Source of the DNA: SIG672 sp045605765
GTDB taxonomy: Bacteria > Bacillota > Clostridia > Oscillospirales > CAG-272
Reading direction: 5' to 3'
Length of the DNA: 64,000 nucleotides
NCBI GenBank assembly: GCA_045605765.1
Contig: JAZUQQ010000014.1
Coordinates: 62,001-126,000, forward strand
Shown: positions 7,150 to 16,055 of the stretch, in pieces
Layout: the number at the start of each line of letters is the position of its first letter
Numbering within the stretch: position 1 is the stretch's first letter
Notes under the pieces: model-generated
What the model was told of the DNA's origin: nothing
Seen by the model: the letters and a program-made list of their open reading frames with translations, nothing else
The model's database searches: none
Position numbers and translations under genes: made by a program

Positions 7150-9780
7150 TCAGTTTTTAAATTTTTCGATCGCGCTCTGAATTTTTTCAAGAGTATCGCG
7201 ATATTTTACGAGTTTTGCACGCTCGCCCTCCACGACTTGAGCGGGGGCTTTTGCGACAAATCCTTCGTTCGAAAGCTTCTTTTCGAGTCGTTCGATCTCT
7301 CCAATCGTGTTCTTTTTCTCGCCTTCAAGACGCGCGAGCTCTTTCTCGAAGTCGATCATTTCGGCAAGCGGAATGTAAACGGTCGCATTTTCGGTGACCG
7401 TCTGTACCGACTTTTCGTCGTGATACTCGGAAACTACGCTTACAGAGGATGCGGACGCGAGCTTTACGAAGAATGCTTCAGTCTTTTCATTATATATATC
7501 GCCTCTCTCTGAAACGATGGTAAGTGCCGCCTTCTTCGACGGAGGAACGTTCATTTCGCTTCTTAGGTTACGGATAGCGCGGATAGTCGCAATAAGAGCC
7601 GCCATACGCTCCTCGTCATCGGCAAAGCTGAGGCTGTCGCTGTATTTGGGATACTCGCTTATCATAATGCTCTCGCCCGAGTGAGGAAGCGACTGCCAGA
7701 TCTCCTCGGTGATGAAGGGCATAAATGGGTGGAGAAGCTTGAGCGTTTCGGAAAGAACGTAAACGAGCACGTTCTGAGCGACCTCGTTGCTCTTCGAGCC
7801 CTTGTCGTTGAGACGGGGTTTGACGAGCTCGATGTACCAGTCGCAGAATACGTCCCAGATGAAGTCGTAAAGCTTCGAAAGAGACACGCCGAGCTCGAAG
7901 TGATCGAGATTAGTCGTAACCTCTTTGCAGAGCGTGTTGAATTTGGAGATTACCCACTTGTCTTCGAGTTCTAGCTTGTCGGAATCAGGCAACTTTGCCT
8001 CGTTGATGGAGAGATTCATAAGCACGAATCTTGCCGCGTTCCATATCTTGTTGTTGAAGTTACGCGCCGCTTCGATCTTCTCGGGAGAGAAGCGCATATC
8101 GTTTCCGGGACTGTTGCCCGTAGCGAGCGCAAAGCGGAGAGCATCTGCTCCATATTGAGATATGATTTCGAGAGGATCTATTCCGTTGCCGAGCGATTTC
8201 GACATCTTGCGTCCCTGCGCGTCACGGACAAGGCCGTGAATAAATACGGTAGAGAAGGGCTTTTCACCCATGTGCTCAAGTCCTGAGAATATCATTCTCG
8301 ATACCCAGAAGGTGATGATGTCGTAGCCGGTTACGAGTACGTTCGTGGGATAGTATTTCTTTAAATCCTCGGTAGTTTCGGGCCAACCGAGAGTAGAGAA
8401 CGGCCAGAGTGCAGAGGAGAACCATGTGTCGAGCACGTCGCTGTCCTGACGGACCTTTCCGCCGCACTTTGGACATACGGCGATGTCCTGCTTGGAAACC
8501 GTCATCTCGCCGCAAGAATCGCAGTAGAACGCAGGAATTCTGTGTCCCCACCAAAGCTGACGGGAGATACACCAGTCGAGAATGTTGTTCATCCAGTTGA
8601 AATAGTTCTTCGAGAAGCGCTCGGGAACGAACTTGATAGAGCCGTTCTCAACCGCCTCGATAGCAGGCTCTGCCAGAGGCTTCATCTTAACGAACCACTG
8701 GTCGGAGGTGAGAGGCTCGACTGTCGTGCCACAACGGTAGCAAACGCCGACGTTGTGATCGTGAGGCTCGGTCTTGACGAGATAGCCCTCGGCTTCAAGG
8801 TCTGCTACGAGTGCTTTGCGGCAGGTGTAGCGGTCCATACCCTCGTATTTGCCCGCGTGAGCGTTCATCGTAGCGTCGTCGTTCATAACCTTTATCTGTT
8901 CAAGATTGTGTCTCTGACCGACGAGGAAGTCGTTGGGGTCGTGTGCAGGGGTGATCTTAACACAGCCTGTACCGAAGCCGATCTCAACGTAATCGTCGGC
9001 AACTACGGGAATTTCTCTACCTACTATCGGAAGTATAAGCGTCTTTCCGATAAGATGCTTCGTGTTTTCGTCCTCGGGGTTCACCGCAACGGCGGTGTCA
9101 CCGAACATAGTTTCGGGACGTGTGGTCGCTATCTCAACATAGGTGTCCTCTCCCTTGATAGGATACTTGATGTGCCAGAAAAATCCGGGCTGATCCTTGT
9201 ATTCGACCTCTGCGTCAGAGAGCGCGGTAAGACAGTGCGGACACCAGTTGATTATTCTGTTTCCGCGATAGATAAGCCCTTTGTTGTAAAGGTTGACGAA
9301 TACCTCTCGGACTGCCTTCGAGCAGCCCTCGTCCATTGTGAAGCGCTGACGACTCCAATCGCAGGACGCGCCCAGCTTTTTGAGCTGGCTCGTGATGCGG
9401 TTTTCGTAGGTATCCTTCCAAGCCCAGACTCTCTCTAAGAATTTTTCTCTTCCGAGGTCGTATCTGGTGAGCTTTTCGTCAACTCTGAGACGCTCTTCGA
9501 CCTTTATCTGAGTTGCAATTCCCGCGTGGTCGGTACCGGGGATCCAAAGTGTGTTGAAGCCCTGCATTCTCTTGTATCTTACGAGAATATCTTGAAGGGT
9601 CTCGTCGAGAGCGTGACCCATATGGAGCTGACCAGTTACGTTAGGGGGCGGAATTACTATTGAAAACGATTCGTTTTCGTTTTTTGCATCGGGCGTAAAA
9701 TAGCCGTTTTCGTTCCAGAACTTGTATAGCCTGTCCTCTATCTCGGACGGATCATAAGTCTTGGCGAGTTCTTTTCTCAT
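7150..9780 (-). CDS. valS: Valine-tRNA ligase
   Basis: An 876-residue class I aminoacyl-tRNA synthetase charging tRNA-Val, normal length for the family. It contains the HIGH-type motif in GQLHMGHALDETLQD near residue 50, an editing domain in the middle, CxxC pairs near 410-440 (CDSC, CPKC), the catalytic GRKMSKSLGNG loop near 525, an anticodon-binding domain, and a C-terminal coiled coil (about 810-876, rich in Lys, Glu and Leu). It has its own promoter and terminator. I looked for a T-box leader in the short upstream region and saw none. Confidence 0.98.
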   Translation of the reverse strand: MRKELAKTYDPSEIEDRLYKFWNENGYFTPDAKNENESFSIVIPPPNVTGQLHMGHALDETLQDILVRYKRMQGFNTLWIPGTDHAGIATQIKVEERLRVDEKLTRYDLGREKFLERVWAWKDTYENRITSQLKKLGASCDWSRQRFTMDEGCSKAVREVFVNLYNKGLIYRGNRIINWCPHCLTALSDAEVEYKDQPGFFWHIKYPIKGEDTYVEIATTRPETMFGDTAVAVNPEDENTKHLIGKTLILPIVGREIPVVADDYVEIGFGTGCVKITPAHDPNDFLVGQRHNLEQIKVMNDDATMNAHAGKYEGMDRYTCRKALVADLEAEGYLVKTEPHDHNVGVCYRCGTTVEPLTSDQWFVKMKPLAEPAIEAVENGSIKFVPERFSKNYFNWMNNILDWCISRQLWWGHRIPAFYCDSCGEMTVSKQDIAVCPKCGGKVRQDSDVLDTWFSSALWPFSTLGWPETTEDLKKYYPTNVLVTGYDIITFWVSRMIFSGLEHMGEKPFSTVFIHGLVRDAQGRKMSKSLGNGIDPLEIISQYGADALRFALATGNSPGNDMRFSPEKIEAARNFNNKIWNAARFVLMNLSINEAKLPDSDKLELEDKWVISKFNTLCKEVTTNLDHFELGVSLSKLYDFIWDVFCDWYIELVKPRLNDKGSKSNEVAQNVLVYVLSETLKLLHPFMPFITEEIWQSLPHSGESIMISEYPKYSDSLSFADDEERMAALIATIRAIRNLRSEMNVPPSKKAALTIVSERGDIYNEKTEAFFVKLASASSVSVVSEYHDEKSVQTVTENATVYIPLAEMIDFEKELARLEGEKKNTIGEIERLEKKLSNEGFVAKAPAQVVEGERAKLVKYRDTLEKIQSAIEKFKN

Positions 9781-9856
9781 TTGATTTTATATTTCCTTTC
9801 GGTGCTTTATTGTATCGTTGGTTGTGTTTTAGACAATATTTTCCGATTATTCTGTA

Positions 9857-9885
9857 ATTTTAACATATATTATCTTTTTTGTCAA
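9857..9885 (-). promoter_or_regulatory. Predicted sigma-A promoter of valS
   Basis: On the minus strand TTGACA (9885-9880), 17 bases, TAAAAT (9862-9857). It lies back-to-back with the ruvC promoter in the same 247-base gap. Confidence 0.8.
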
Positions 9886-9944
9886 TGCCTTTTTGATTTA
9901 TAAATTCTATTATATATTATAGAGTAAAAATTTACAAAAAACCT

Positions 9945-9973
9945 TTGACATACAGTATGCTTTGTGATATAAT
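9945..9973 (+). promoter_or_regulatory. Predicted sigma-A promoter of ruvCAB
   Basis: A perfect consensus: TTGACA at 9945-9950, 17 bases, TATAAT at 9968-9973. It is 54 bases upstream of the ruvC start. I see no LexA-type operator in the gap. Confidence 0.88.
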
Positions 9974-10027
9974 AAAACGATTATTGTGGAGTTTTATTCT
10001 TATTGACTGAAAAGGGAGGCGAAAATT

Positions 10028-10528
10028 TTGATAATACTCGGCATAGACCCCGGTATCGCTATAGTAGGTTACGGCGTTATCGAATATAAAAATTCAAGAT
10101 TTCGCCCGATTGCTTACGGCGCAATAAGAACCCCCGCGCATACTCCTGTTGAGGACAGGCTCAAAACGATACATGGGGAGCTTGGAGAGATAATTGATAA
10201 GTTTTCGCCCAACGAAATGTCAGTCGAGGAGCTTTTTTTCAACAGTAATACCACGACTGCCATAGCGGTTGCCGAGGCGAGAGGCGTTATTCTTCTCACG
10301 GCTGCTGAACGCGGTCTCAAAATAAGCGAATACACACCGCTCCAAATAAAGCAGTCGGTGGTTGGATACGGCAAGGCAGAGAAAAAGCAGGTCATACATA
10401 TGGTCGGCACTATTCTCGGTCTTAAAGATCCTCCAAAGCTCGATGACACCAACGACGCGCTCGCCGCCGCTATCTGCCACGCGCATACGAGCGGCTCATC
10501 GGTAAGACGCTTTTACAACCTCAAATAA
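10028..10528 (+). CDS. ruvC: Holliday junction endonuclease RuvC
   Basis: A 166-residue crossover junction resolvase that cuts Holliday junctions together with RuvAB. The RNase-H-fold acidic residues are visible: Asp7 in LGIDPG, Glu67/68 in SVEELFF, and Asp140/Asp143 in KLDDTNDALAAA. It starts with TTG; the GGGAGGCG site upstream and the invariant N-terminus support this start. It leads a ruvC-ruvA-ruvB operon with gaps of 18 and 24 bases. Confidence 0.97.
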   Translation: MIILGIDPGIAIVGYGVIEYKNSRFRPIAYGAIRTPAHTPVEDRLKTIHGELGEIIDKFSPNEMSVEELFFNSNTTTAIAVAEARGVILLTAAERGLKISEYTPLQIKQSVVGYGKAEKKQVIHMVGTILGLKDPPKLDDTNDALAAAICHAHTSGSSVRRFYNLK

Positions 10529-10546
10529 ATTTAACGGAGAAATGCT

Positions 10547-11152
10547 ATGTTCTACTATATTTCGGGAATTCTCGCACTCTGCACACCCACGATGGCGGTA
10601 ATTGATTGCTCAGGGGTCGGATACAAGCTGACTATCAGTGCAAACACTCTTTCAAAGCTTGCGGGAAAAGAGAATACCAAGGTCAAGCTCTATACCTATT
10701 TTTCGGTTCGTGAGGACGCGCAGGAGCTTTACGGCTTCTTTACCGAGGAGGAGCATCTCGCTTTCACTATGTTAATTAGCGTATCGGGTATCGGACCCAA
10801 AGCGGCTACCTCTATACTTTCGGTGCTTACTCCAGAAAAGCTTTCATTTGCCATTTCCACGGGAGATGCCAAAGCGATAGCAAAGGCGCAAGGAGTCGGA
10901 GCAAAAACTGCCGCGCGAGTTGTGCTTGAACTCAAAGACAAGATAGGTACTTTGGCAGGAGTCGGAGAGGCGGATCTTGTAGGCGGAACTGCAAATCCTG
11001 CGGTATTGGGTGGCAAGCTCGCCGATGTTGAGGCGGCACTCACTGTTCTCGGCTATTCAAGACCCGAGATATCATACGCGCTAAAAGGAGTAGACACGAG
11101 CCTCGATACTGAGGAAATGATAAGACTTGCACTGCGCAGTCTTATGAGATGA
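10547..11152 (+). CDS. ruvA: Holliday junction helicase subunit RuvA
   Basis: A 201-residue junction-binding subunit. It has an N-terminal OB fold with the motif GVGYKLTIS, the helix-hairpin-helix segments VSGIGPKAATSIL and AQGVGAKTAARVVLELKDK, and a small C-terminal RuvB-binding domain (about 155-201). An AACGGAG ribosome site precedes the ATG. It is second in the ruvCAB operon. Confidence 0.97.
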   Translation: MFYYISGILALCTPTMAVIDCSGVGYKLTISANTLSKLAGKENTKVKLYTYFSVREDAQELYGFFTEEEHLAFTMLISVSGIGPKAATSILSVLTPEKLSFAISTGDAKAIAKAQGVGAKTAARVVLELKDKIGTLAGVGEADLVGGTANPAVLGGKLADVEAALTVLGYSRPEISYALKGVDTSLDTEEMIRLALRSLMR

Positions 11153-11176
11153 TTTTAAAGAAGGGAGAGGTGAAAA

Positions 11177-12241
11177 ATGGCTATTGATTATCAGTATGCT
11201 GAAAACGAAGGATACGAGTTTGAAAATAGAATACTTGATGCTGAGTATTCGGAAAACGACGTTGATACTGAGATAACTCTGCGCCCCAAGAAGCTCGACG
11301 ATTATATCGGACAGACCAAGGTCAAGGAAAATCTTAAAGTTTATATAGAGGCGGCAAAGCAGAGAGGAGAAATGCTCGATCACGTTCTGCTGTACGGACC
11401 TCCCGGTCTTGGAAAGACCACGCTTGCCGGAATAATTGCAAACGAGATGAACGTAAATATCAGAATAACCTCGGGTCCCGCTATCGAAAAGCCGGGCGAT
11501 CTGGTTGCGCTTCTCACAAATCTCAGTGATAACGATATACTTTTCATAGACGAGATACACCGCCTTGCACGAACCGTTGAGGAGATACTTTATCCCGCGA
11601 TGGAGGACTACGAGATAGATATTATAATCGGCAAGGGACCTGCGGCGCGTTCGCTGCGAATGAAGCTTCCGAAGTTTACGCTTATCGGCGCTACCACACG
11701 CGCAGGTCAACTTTCGACTCCGCTTCGCGACCGTTTCGGCGTGCTCTTTAAGCTCGAGCTTTACTCGCCCGAAGAGCTTTCTACCATAGTTTCGCGCTCT
11801 GCGCACATTCTTGGCTTCGACATCGACGAGAGCGGTGCTTATCAGATAGCTTCCTGCTCGCGCGGAACACCAAGAATCGCCAACAGACTGCTTAAAAGAA
11901 CGCGCGATTTTGCTCAGATAAAGGGAAATGGCGTAATTGACGGAAATATAGCCAAAATCGCACTTGAAGCGCTTGAAATCGACCATCTTGGACTCGATAA
12001 TGTTGACAGACGTATGCTCGAAGCGATAATAAAATATTACGGAGGAGGACCTGTCGGACTTGATACTCTCGCCGCGACGATAGGTGAAGAGGCAGTCACA
12101 ATCGAGGACGTTTACGAGCCCTATCTTATGCAGATAGGATTTCTCAGCCGTACGCCGCGCGGGCGCTGTGTAACAAAGCTCGCGTACGATCACCTCGGTA
12201 TACCGTTCAACGGTCAAGGCTCTCAGACGTCTATTTTTTAG
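11177..12241 (+). CDS. ruvB: Holliday junction helicase motor RuvB
   Basis: A 354-residue AAA+ ATPase driving branch migration. The Walker A motif is GPPGLGKTT and Walker B is LFIDEIHRL. The sensor region GATTRAGQLSTPLRDRFG and the C-terminal winged helix ending RTPRGR are present. A roughly 20-residue acidic N-terminal extension precedes the core. GGGAGAGG precedes the ATG. The stop overlaps the first bases of the dyad-rich repeat that follows. Confidence 0.98.
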   Translation: MAIDYQYAENEGYEFENRILDAEYSENDVDTEITLRPKKLDDYIGQTKVKENLKVYIEAAKQRGEMLDHVLLYGPPGLGKTTLAGIIANEMNVNIRITSGPAIEKPGDLVALLTNLSDNDILFIDEIHRLARTVEEILYPAMEDYEIDIIIGKGPAARSLRMKLPKFTLIGATTRAGQLSTPLRDRFGVLFKLELYSPEELSTIVSRSAHILGFDIDESGAYQIASCSRGTPRIANRLLKRTRDFAQIKGNGVIDGNIAKIALEALEIDHLGLDNVDRRMLEAIIKYYGGGPVGLDTLAATIGEEAVTIEDVYEPYLMQIGFLSRTPRGRCVTKLAYDHLGIPFNGQGSQTSIF

Positions 12242-12400
12242 GGCTCTGCCCTAAAACCCGCTTAGGAAACTTTTGTAAAAGTTTCCTAAGAACCTTCAAA
12301 ACTTTGTTGAAAATAATTTAATTAAAGTTTTTGAAGTTCCAAGAAACTTTTTGAAAAAAGCTTCTTAAACAGGGCTCCAAGGGGCAGAATCTCTTTGGCC
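12241..12400. repeat. Intergenic dyad-rich repeat between ruvB and the methyltransferase gene
   Basis: The gap holds a near-perfect inverted repeat (stem 12261-12273 with 12278-12290), a second AAAGTTT/AAACTTT pairing near 12324-12349, and a GGGCTCTGCCC motif at the left end echoed by AGGGCTCCAAGGGGCAG near 12370. No T tract follows the main stem, so it is not a standard terminator. It resembles the dyad at 42720-42750 and fits a dispersed intergenic repeat family, but the copy number in the genome cannot be seen here. Confidence 0.55.
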
Positions 12401-12417
12401 TGAGAAAGGAAATAAAA

Positions 12418-13296
12418 ATGTTTGTTGCAGATAAATGGAATTCTTATGAGCTTCTTGACGCGGATAGCGGTAAAAGACTCGAAAGATGGGGGAAATACAC
12501 ACTCGTTCGTCCCGATCCTCAGGTAATATGGAAGGGCTGCGCGTCCGAAAAGCTCTGGAGACGGGCAGATGCGAAATACACCCGCTCAAAAAGCGGAGGA
12601 GGCGCTTGGGACGATGGATCTAAAATGCCCGAAAGATGGCAGATAGAGTACGAAAATCTTGGGCTTAGATTTGTAGTCCGACCAACAGGATTTAAGCATA
12701 CAGGAATCTTTCCCGAGCAGGCGGTCAACTGGGAATGGAGCTATAATCTCATAAAAAATTCAGGCAGAAAAATAAGGTTACTCAATCTTTTCGCATATAC
12801 GGGAGGAGCAACAGTGGCGGCGGCAGCGGCAGGCACGTCAGTCTGTCACGTTGACGCTTCTCGCGGAATGGTCGAGCAGGCAAAGGAAAATGCGGCGCTT
12901 TCGGGACTTGCCGATGCGCCTATCAGATATATCGTTGACGATTGCCGTAAATTCGTCGAGCGCGAGATAAGACGCGGAAATAAATATGACGCTATCATAA
13001 TGGATCCCCCGTCCTATGGCAGAGGACCGAGCGGAGAGCTCTGGAAGCTCGAAGATAATATCTACGAATTCGTTCAGCTTTGCTCAAACCTTATATCTGA
13101 TACGCCTCTATTTGTGCTCGTTAACTCTTATACGACAGGACTTTCCGCATCTACTATGGGCGCGGTGCTATCGCTTGCCGTTAAGGAACGCTTTGGAGGA
13201 GTGGTCGAAGCCGACGAGGTAGGACTTCCGATAAGTGCGTCGGGTATAAATCTCCCCTGCGGCGCGGCGGCTCGTTGGACAGCAGTAAAAGAGTGA
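12418..13296 (+). CDS. SAM-dependent methyltransferase, RlmK/RlmI-like
   Basis: A 292-residue class I methyltransferase resembling the 23S rRNA m5C/m7G methyltransferases. Motif I is LLNLFAYTGG near residue 120. The acidic motif II is CHVDAS, and the post-motif IV signature is MDPPSYGRG near 195. An N-terminal region binds nothing I can name and lacks a clear PUA domain. The exact target base is not decidable from sequence. AGAAAGGA precedes the ATG. It lies 22 bases upstream of ecfA1 and probably shares its transcript. Confidence 0.85.
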   Translation: MFVADKWNSYELLDADSGKRLERWGKYTLVRPDPQVIWKGCASEKLWRRADAKYTRSKSGGGAWDDGSKMPERWQIEYENLGLRFVVRPTGFKHTGIFPEQAVNWEWSYNLIKNSGRKIRLLNLFAYTGGATVAAAAAGTSVCHVDASRGMVEQAKENAALSGLADAPIRYIVDDCRKFVEREIRRGNKYDAIIMDPPSYGRGPSGELWKLEDNIYEFVQLCSNLISDTPLFVLVNSYTTGLSASTMGAVLSLAVKERFGGVVEADEVGLPISASGINLPCGAAARWTAVKE

Positions 13297-13318
13297 TAAA
13301 CAGCAAGAAGGAAGAAAT

Positions 13319-14185
13319 ATGGCATATATTGAAGTCAAAAACGTGTGTTTTTCCTATGAGGAGGACACTCAGGAAAAGAGGACGGTGCTCGATAACGTCA
13401 GTTTCGAAATCGAGAGGGGTGAGTTCGTTGCAATTCTCGGACGAAACGGTTCGGGTAAATCAACTCTCGCCAAGCTGCTCAATATGATACTTACGCCAAA
13501 CTCGGGTGAGATCTATATTGACGGTATAAATATAACCTCGGACGTTGACGACGAGATTTTTCTCGATGTTCGTAAAAAGATCGGCATGGTCTTTCAAAAC
13601 CCCGACAATCAGATATTTGCGACTATCGTCGAGGAGGACGTCGCTTTCGGCCCCGAAAATCTTGGGATTGAAAGCTCCCAGATACGCCGCAGAGTAGACG
13701 AAGCTCTTGCCACGGTAGATATGACGAAGTACGCGCGTCACGCTCCGCATAAGCTTTCGGGCGGACAGAAGCAAAGGGTGGCTATTGCGGGTGTTCTCGC
13801 TATGGATCCCGAATGTATCATTTTCGACGAATCGACCTCCATGCTCGATCCTCACGGCCGCAGAGACATAATCGAGGTCATGAGATATCTAAATAAGGAA
13901 CGCAGAAAAACGATAATACACATAACTCATAATATGGACGAGGCGGAGATAGCCGACAGGATAATCGTTCTCGATGACATCGGAATACGTCTCGAAGGAA
14001 GTCCAAAAGAGATCTTTTCGGACATAAAAACGATAAAAGATCTCGGACTTGAAGCACCGCAGGCAACAGAGCTCTGCGACAGGCTTGCGGATGCGGGATT
14101 TGATATTGAGCGCGGTATAATCGGGCAGGAAAACTGCGCGAGGGCGATATTTGATGCGATACGGGCGAAAAGAGCCGAAAGTTAA
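13319..14185 (+). CDS. ecfA1: Energy-coupling factor transporter ATPase EcfA1
   Basis: A 288-residue ABC ATPase powering ECF-type vitamin or metal uptake. Walker A is GRNGSGKST, the Q loop is VFQNPDNQ, the signature is LSGGQKQRVAIAG, Walker B is CIIFDESTSMLDP and the switch His lies in IIHITHNMDEA. Walker B has Ser where Pro is commoner (DES for DEP). It pairs with EcfA2, 20 bases downstream, and with EcfT. No substrate-specific S subunit is in the window, so this is probably a shared (group II) module. Confidence 0.96.
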   Translation: MAYIEVKNVCFSYEEDTQEKRTVLDNVSFEIERGEFVAILGRNGSGKSTLAKLLNMILTPNSGEIYIDGINITSDVDDEIFLDVRKKIGMVFQNPDNQIFATIVEEDVAFGPENLGIESSQIRRRVDEALATVDMTKYARHAPHKLSGGQKQRVAIAGVLAMDPECIIFDESTSMLDPHGRRDIIEVMRYLNKERRKTIIHITHNMDEAEIADRIIVLDDIGIRLEGSPKEIFSDIKTIKDLGLEAPQATELCDRLADAGFDIERGIIGQENCARAIFDAIRAKRAES

Positions 14186-14205
14186 AGGAAAGAACAGGAA
14201 AAAAG

Positions 14206-15075
14206 ATGCAAAATGCAGTAAAAGTCGAAAATGTGTCGTATGTTTACGGAGAGGGAACACCCTTTCGGGTGCTTGCACTCGACAATGTTTCGCTGAACGT
14301 AAAAAAAGGAAAACTTACTGGAATAATCGGGCATACTGGCTCGGGGAAATCCACCCTGCTCCAAATGCTCAACGGTCTGGTGAATCCGGATACGGGAAAA
14401 ATATTCATCGGTGAGGACGATATATATTCAAATAAAAAGCTGCGCCGCCAAGCTTGCTTCCGCGTCGGACTCGTTTTTCAGTATCCCGAATACCAGCTTT
14501 TCGAGGACAGCGTGAAGAAGGATATAGCCTTCGGGCCTAAGAATATGGGTCTGTCAGACGAGGAGATTGAAGCACGGGTTAGGGAAGCAGCAGAGTTCGT
14601 CGGTATTGATGAGAATATACTTGAAAAGTCTCCGTTTGATCTTTCGGGCGGACAGAAAAGACGCGTGGCGATTGCAGGAATACTTGCGATGAAGCCCGAT
14701 ATAATCGTGCTCGACGAGCCAGCCTCGGGCCTTGATCCGATAGGACGGCGAGACATATTCGGTGGGCTTGAAAAATATAGAAGAGCTACGGGAACGACTA
14801 TGGTCATAGTTAGCCATTCTATGGAGGATATGGCGAAATATGCAGACGATATAGTCGTGTTTGAAAACGGTAAGGTCATAATGCAGGGAAGTAAGGACGA
14901 GGTTTTTGCAAGAGATGAGGAACTTGGCAAGATAGGACTGTATCTTCCTCAGATAACGAGACTGTCTCTGCGTCTGCGCGAGATGGGTATAGATATTCCT
15001 CGCGAAATATACACTGTCGATGATGCGCTTAATGCGATAATTTCGACGCTTAGCGGAGGTGAGGCGAAATGCTGA
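14206..15075 (+). CDS. ecfA2: Energy-coupling factor transporter ATPase EcfA2
   Basis: A 289-residue ABC ATPase, the second half of the ECF ATPase heterodimer. Walker A is GHTGSGKST, the Q loop is VFQYPEYQLFED, the signature is LSGGQKRRVAIAG, Walker B is IIVLDEPASGLDP and the switch His is in VIVSHSMED. Its 3' end overlaps the ecfT start by 7 bases, which points to translational coupling. Confidence 0.96.
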   Translation: MQNAVKVENVSYVYGEGTPFRVLALDNVSLNVKKGKLTGIIGHTGSGKSTLLQMLNGLVNPDTGKIFIGEDDIYSNKKLRRQACFRVGLVFQYPEYQLFEDSVKKDIAFGPKNMGLSDEEIEARVREAAEFVGIDENILEKSPFDLSGGQKRRVAIAGILAMKPDIIVLDEPASGLDPIGRRDIFGGLEKYRRATGTTMVIVSHSMEDMAKYADDIVVFENGKVIMQGSKDEVFARDEELGKIGLYLPQITRLSLRLREMGIDIPREIYTVDDALNAIISTLSGGEAKC

Positions 15076-15890
15076 GAGACGTTACACTTGGTCAGTATCT
15101 TCCCGGAGATACTCCGCTTCATAAGACGGATCCGCGAATGAAGCTTATAATTTCGATACTTTTCATAGTAATCGTATTTCTTGCGAAAAATCTGTGGTCG
15201 CTCCTCGTGCTTCTTGCTTTCTCGCTACTACTTGTTTTTGTGACAAAACTGTCTTTGAAGGTGATATTCAAGGCGCTTAAACCGATAATCTTCGTGATAG
15301 TGTTTACGTCGGTGATCAGTATTTTCTGGCGGACGGGAGAGCATCTTCTCGTTTCCTTTTGGAAGATAAAAATATATGCAGAAGGCGTTACCTACGCGCT
15401 TCTTGTCGCGCTGAGAATAGTCGTGCTCGTGCTTGGCACTAACGTGATTCTTTCGTACACGACTTCGCCAATAGCGCTTACCGACGGACTTGAACAGCTC
15501 CTTTCTCCGCTCAAAAAGATAAAGGTGCCCGTTCACGATTTTTCGATGATAATGACGATAGCGCTCAGATTTATTCCGACGCTTATCGAGGAGACCGACA
15601 GAATAATGAGCGCGCAACGCTCGCGCGGCGCGGATTTTTCCAGCGGCTCACTTGTAAAGAGGGCAAAAGCGCTTATCCCGATATTCATCCCGCTTTTCGC
15701 CTCGCTTATAAGACGAGCGGACGAGCTTGCGGTGGCTATGGAATGCCGTTGCTATACGGGGGATAACGGGAGGACGGCTATGAATAAGCTGAAATATTCG
15801 GTAAAAGATTTTGTCGTACTGCTTATTTTTGTTACTCTTTGCGTTGCCGTCGTATTTATAAGTAAATACACGGGCGGACCGACATTTTAA
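15069..15890 (+). CDS. ecfT: Energy-coupling factor transporter transmembrane protein EcfT
   Basis: A 273-residue membrane scaffold joining EcfA1/A2 to an S subunit. The N-terminus GQYLPGDTPLHKTDPRMKL is the EcfT signature, several hydrophobic helices follow, and the coupling-helix motifs are AQRSRGADF and AMECRCY near residues 180 and 225. The start lies inside the ecfA2 3' end. It is the last gene of the module. Confidence 0.96.
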   Translation: MLRDVTLGQYLPGDTPLHKTDPRMKLIISILFIVIVFLAKNLWSLLVLLAFSLLLVFVTKLSLKVIFKALKPIIFVIVFTSVISIFWRTGEHLLVSFWKIKIYAEGVTYALLVALRIVVLVLGTNVILSYTTSPIALTDGLEQLLSPLKKIKVPVHDFSMIMTIALRFIPTLIEETDRIMSAQRSRGADFSSGSLVKRAKALIPIFIPLFASLIRRADELAVAMECRCYTGDNGRTAMNKLKYSVKDFVVLLIFVTLCVAVVFISKYTGGPTF

Positions 15891-16055
15891 TAAAAGTTTT
15901 TGGATAAGTTCAAATTGATTTTCGGGCAAATCAAGTGAAAAAACTTTACAAAAAGTTTGTAGTAAAGCTTTTGATGATCGTTAAGGAATTTTTCACGAAA
16001 AGTTCGTTAATCGAGGTCTTCAGAGAGCAGAGCTCACTAAGAAAGGGGGAGTGAT

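Noticed and set aside
8542..9438. Long open frame on the plus strand opposite valS
   Set aside because: It lies wholly antisense to valS, has no ribosome site and reads as low-meaning sequence; valS motifs are decisive.
9781..10027. T-box leader upstream of valS
   Set aside because: The gap is AT-rich, holds two back-to-back promoters, and shows neither the conserved T-box bulge nor an antiterminator/terminator pair.
11081..12217. A 378-codon open frame on the minus strand opposite ruvB
   Set aside because: It is antisense to ruvB and shows no family signature; it is a by-product of codon bias.
13319..15890. Riboswitch controlling the ECF module
   Set aside because: The genes follow the methyltransferase with a 22-base gap, and I found no cobalamin, thiamine or preQ1 signature upstream.
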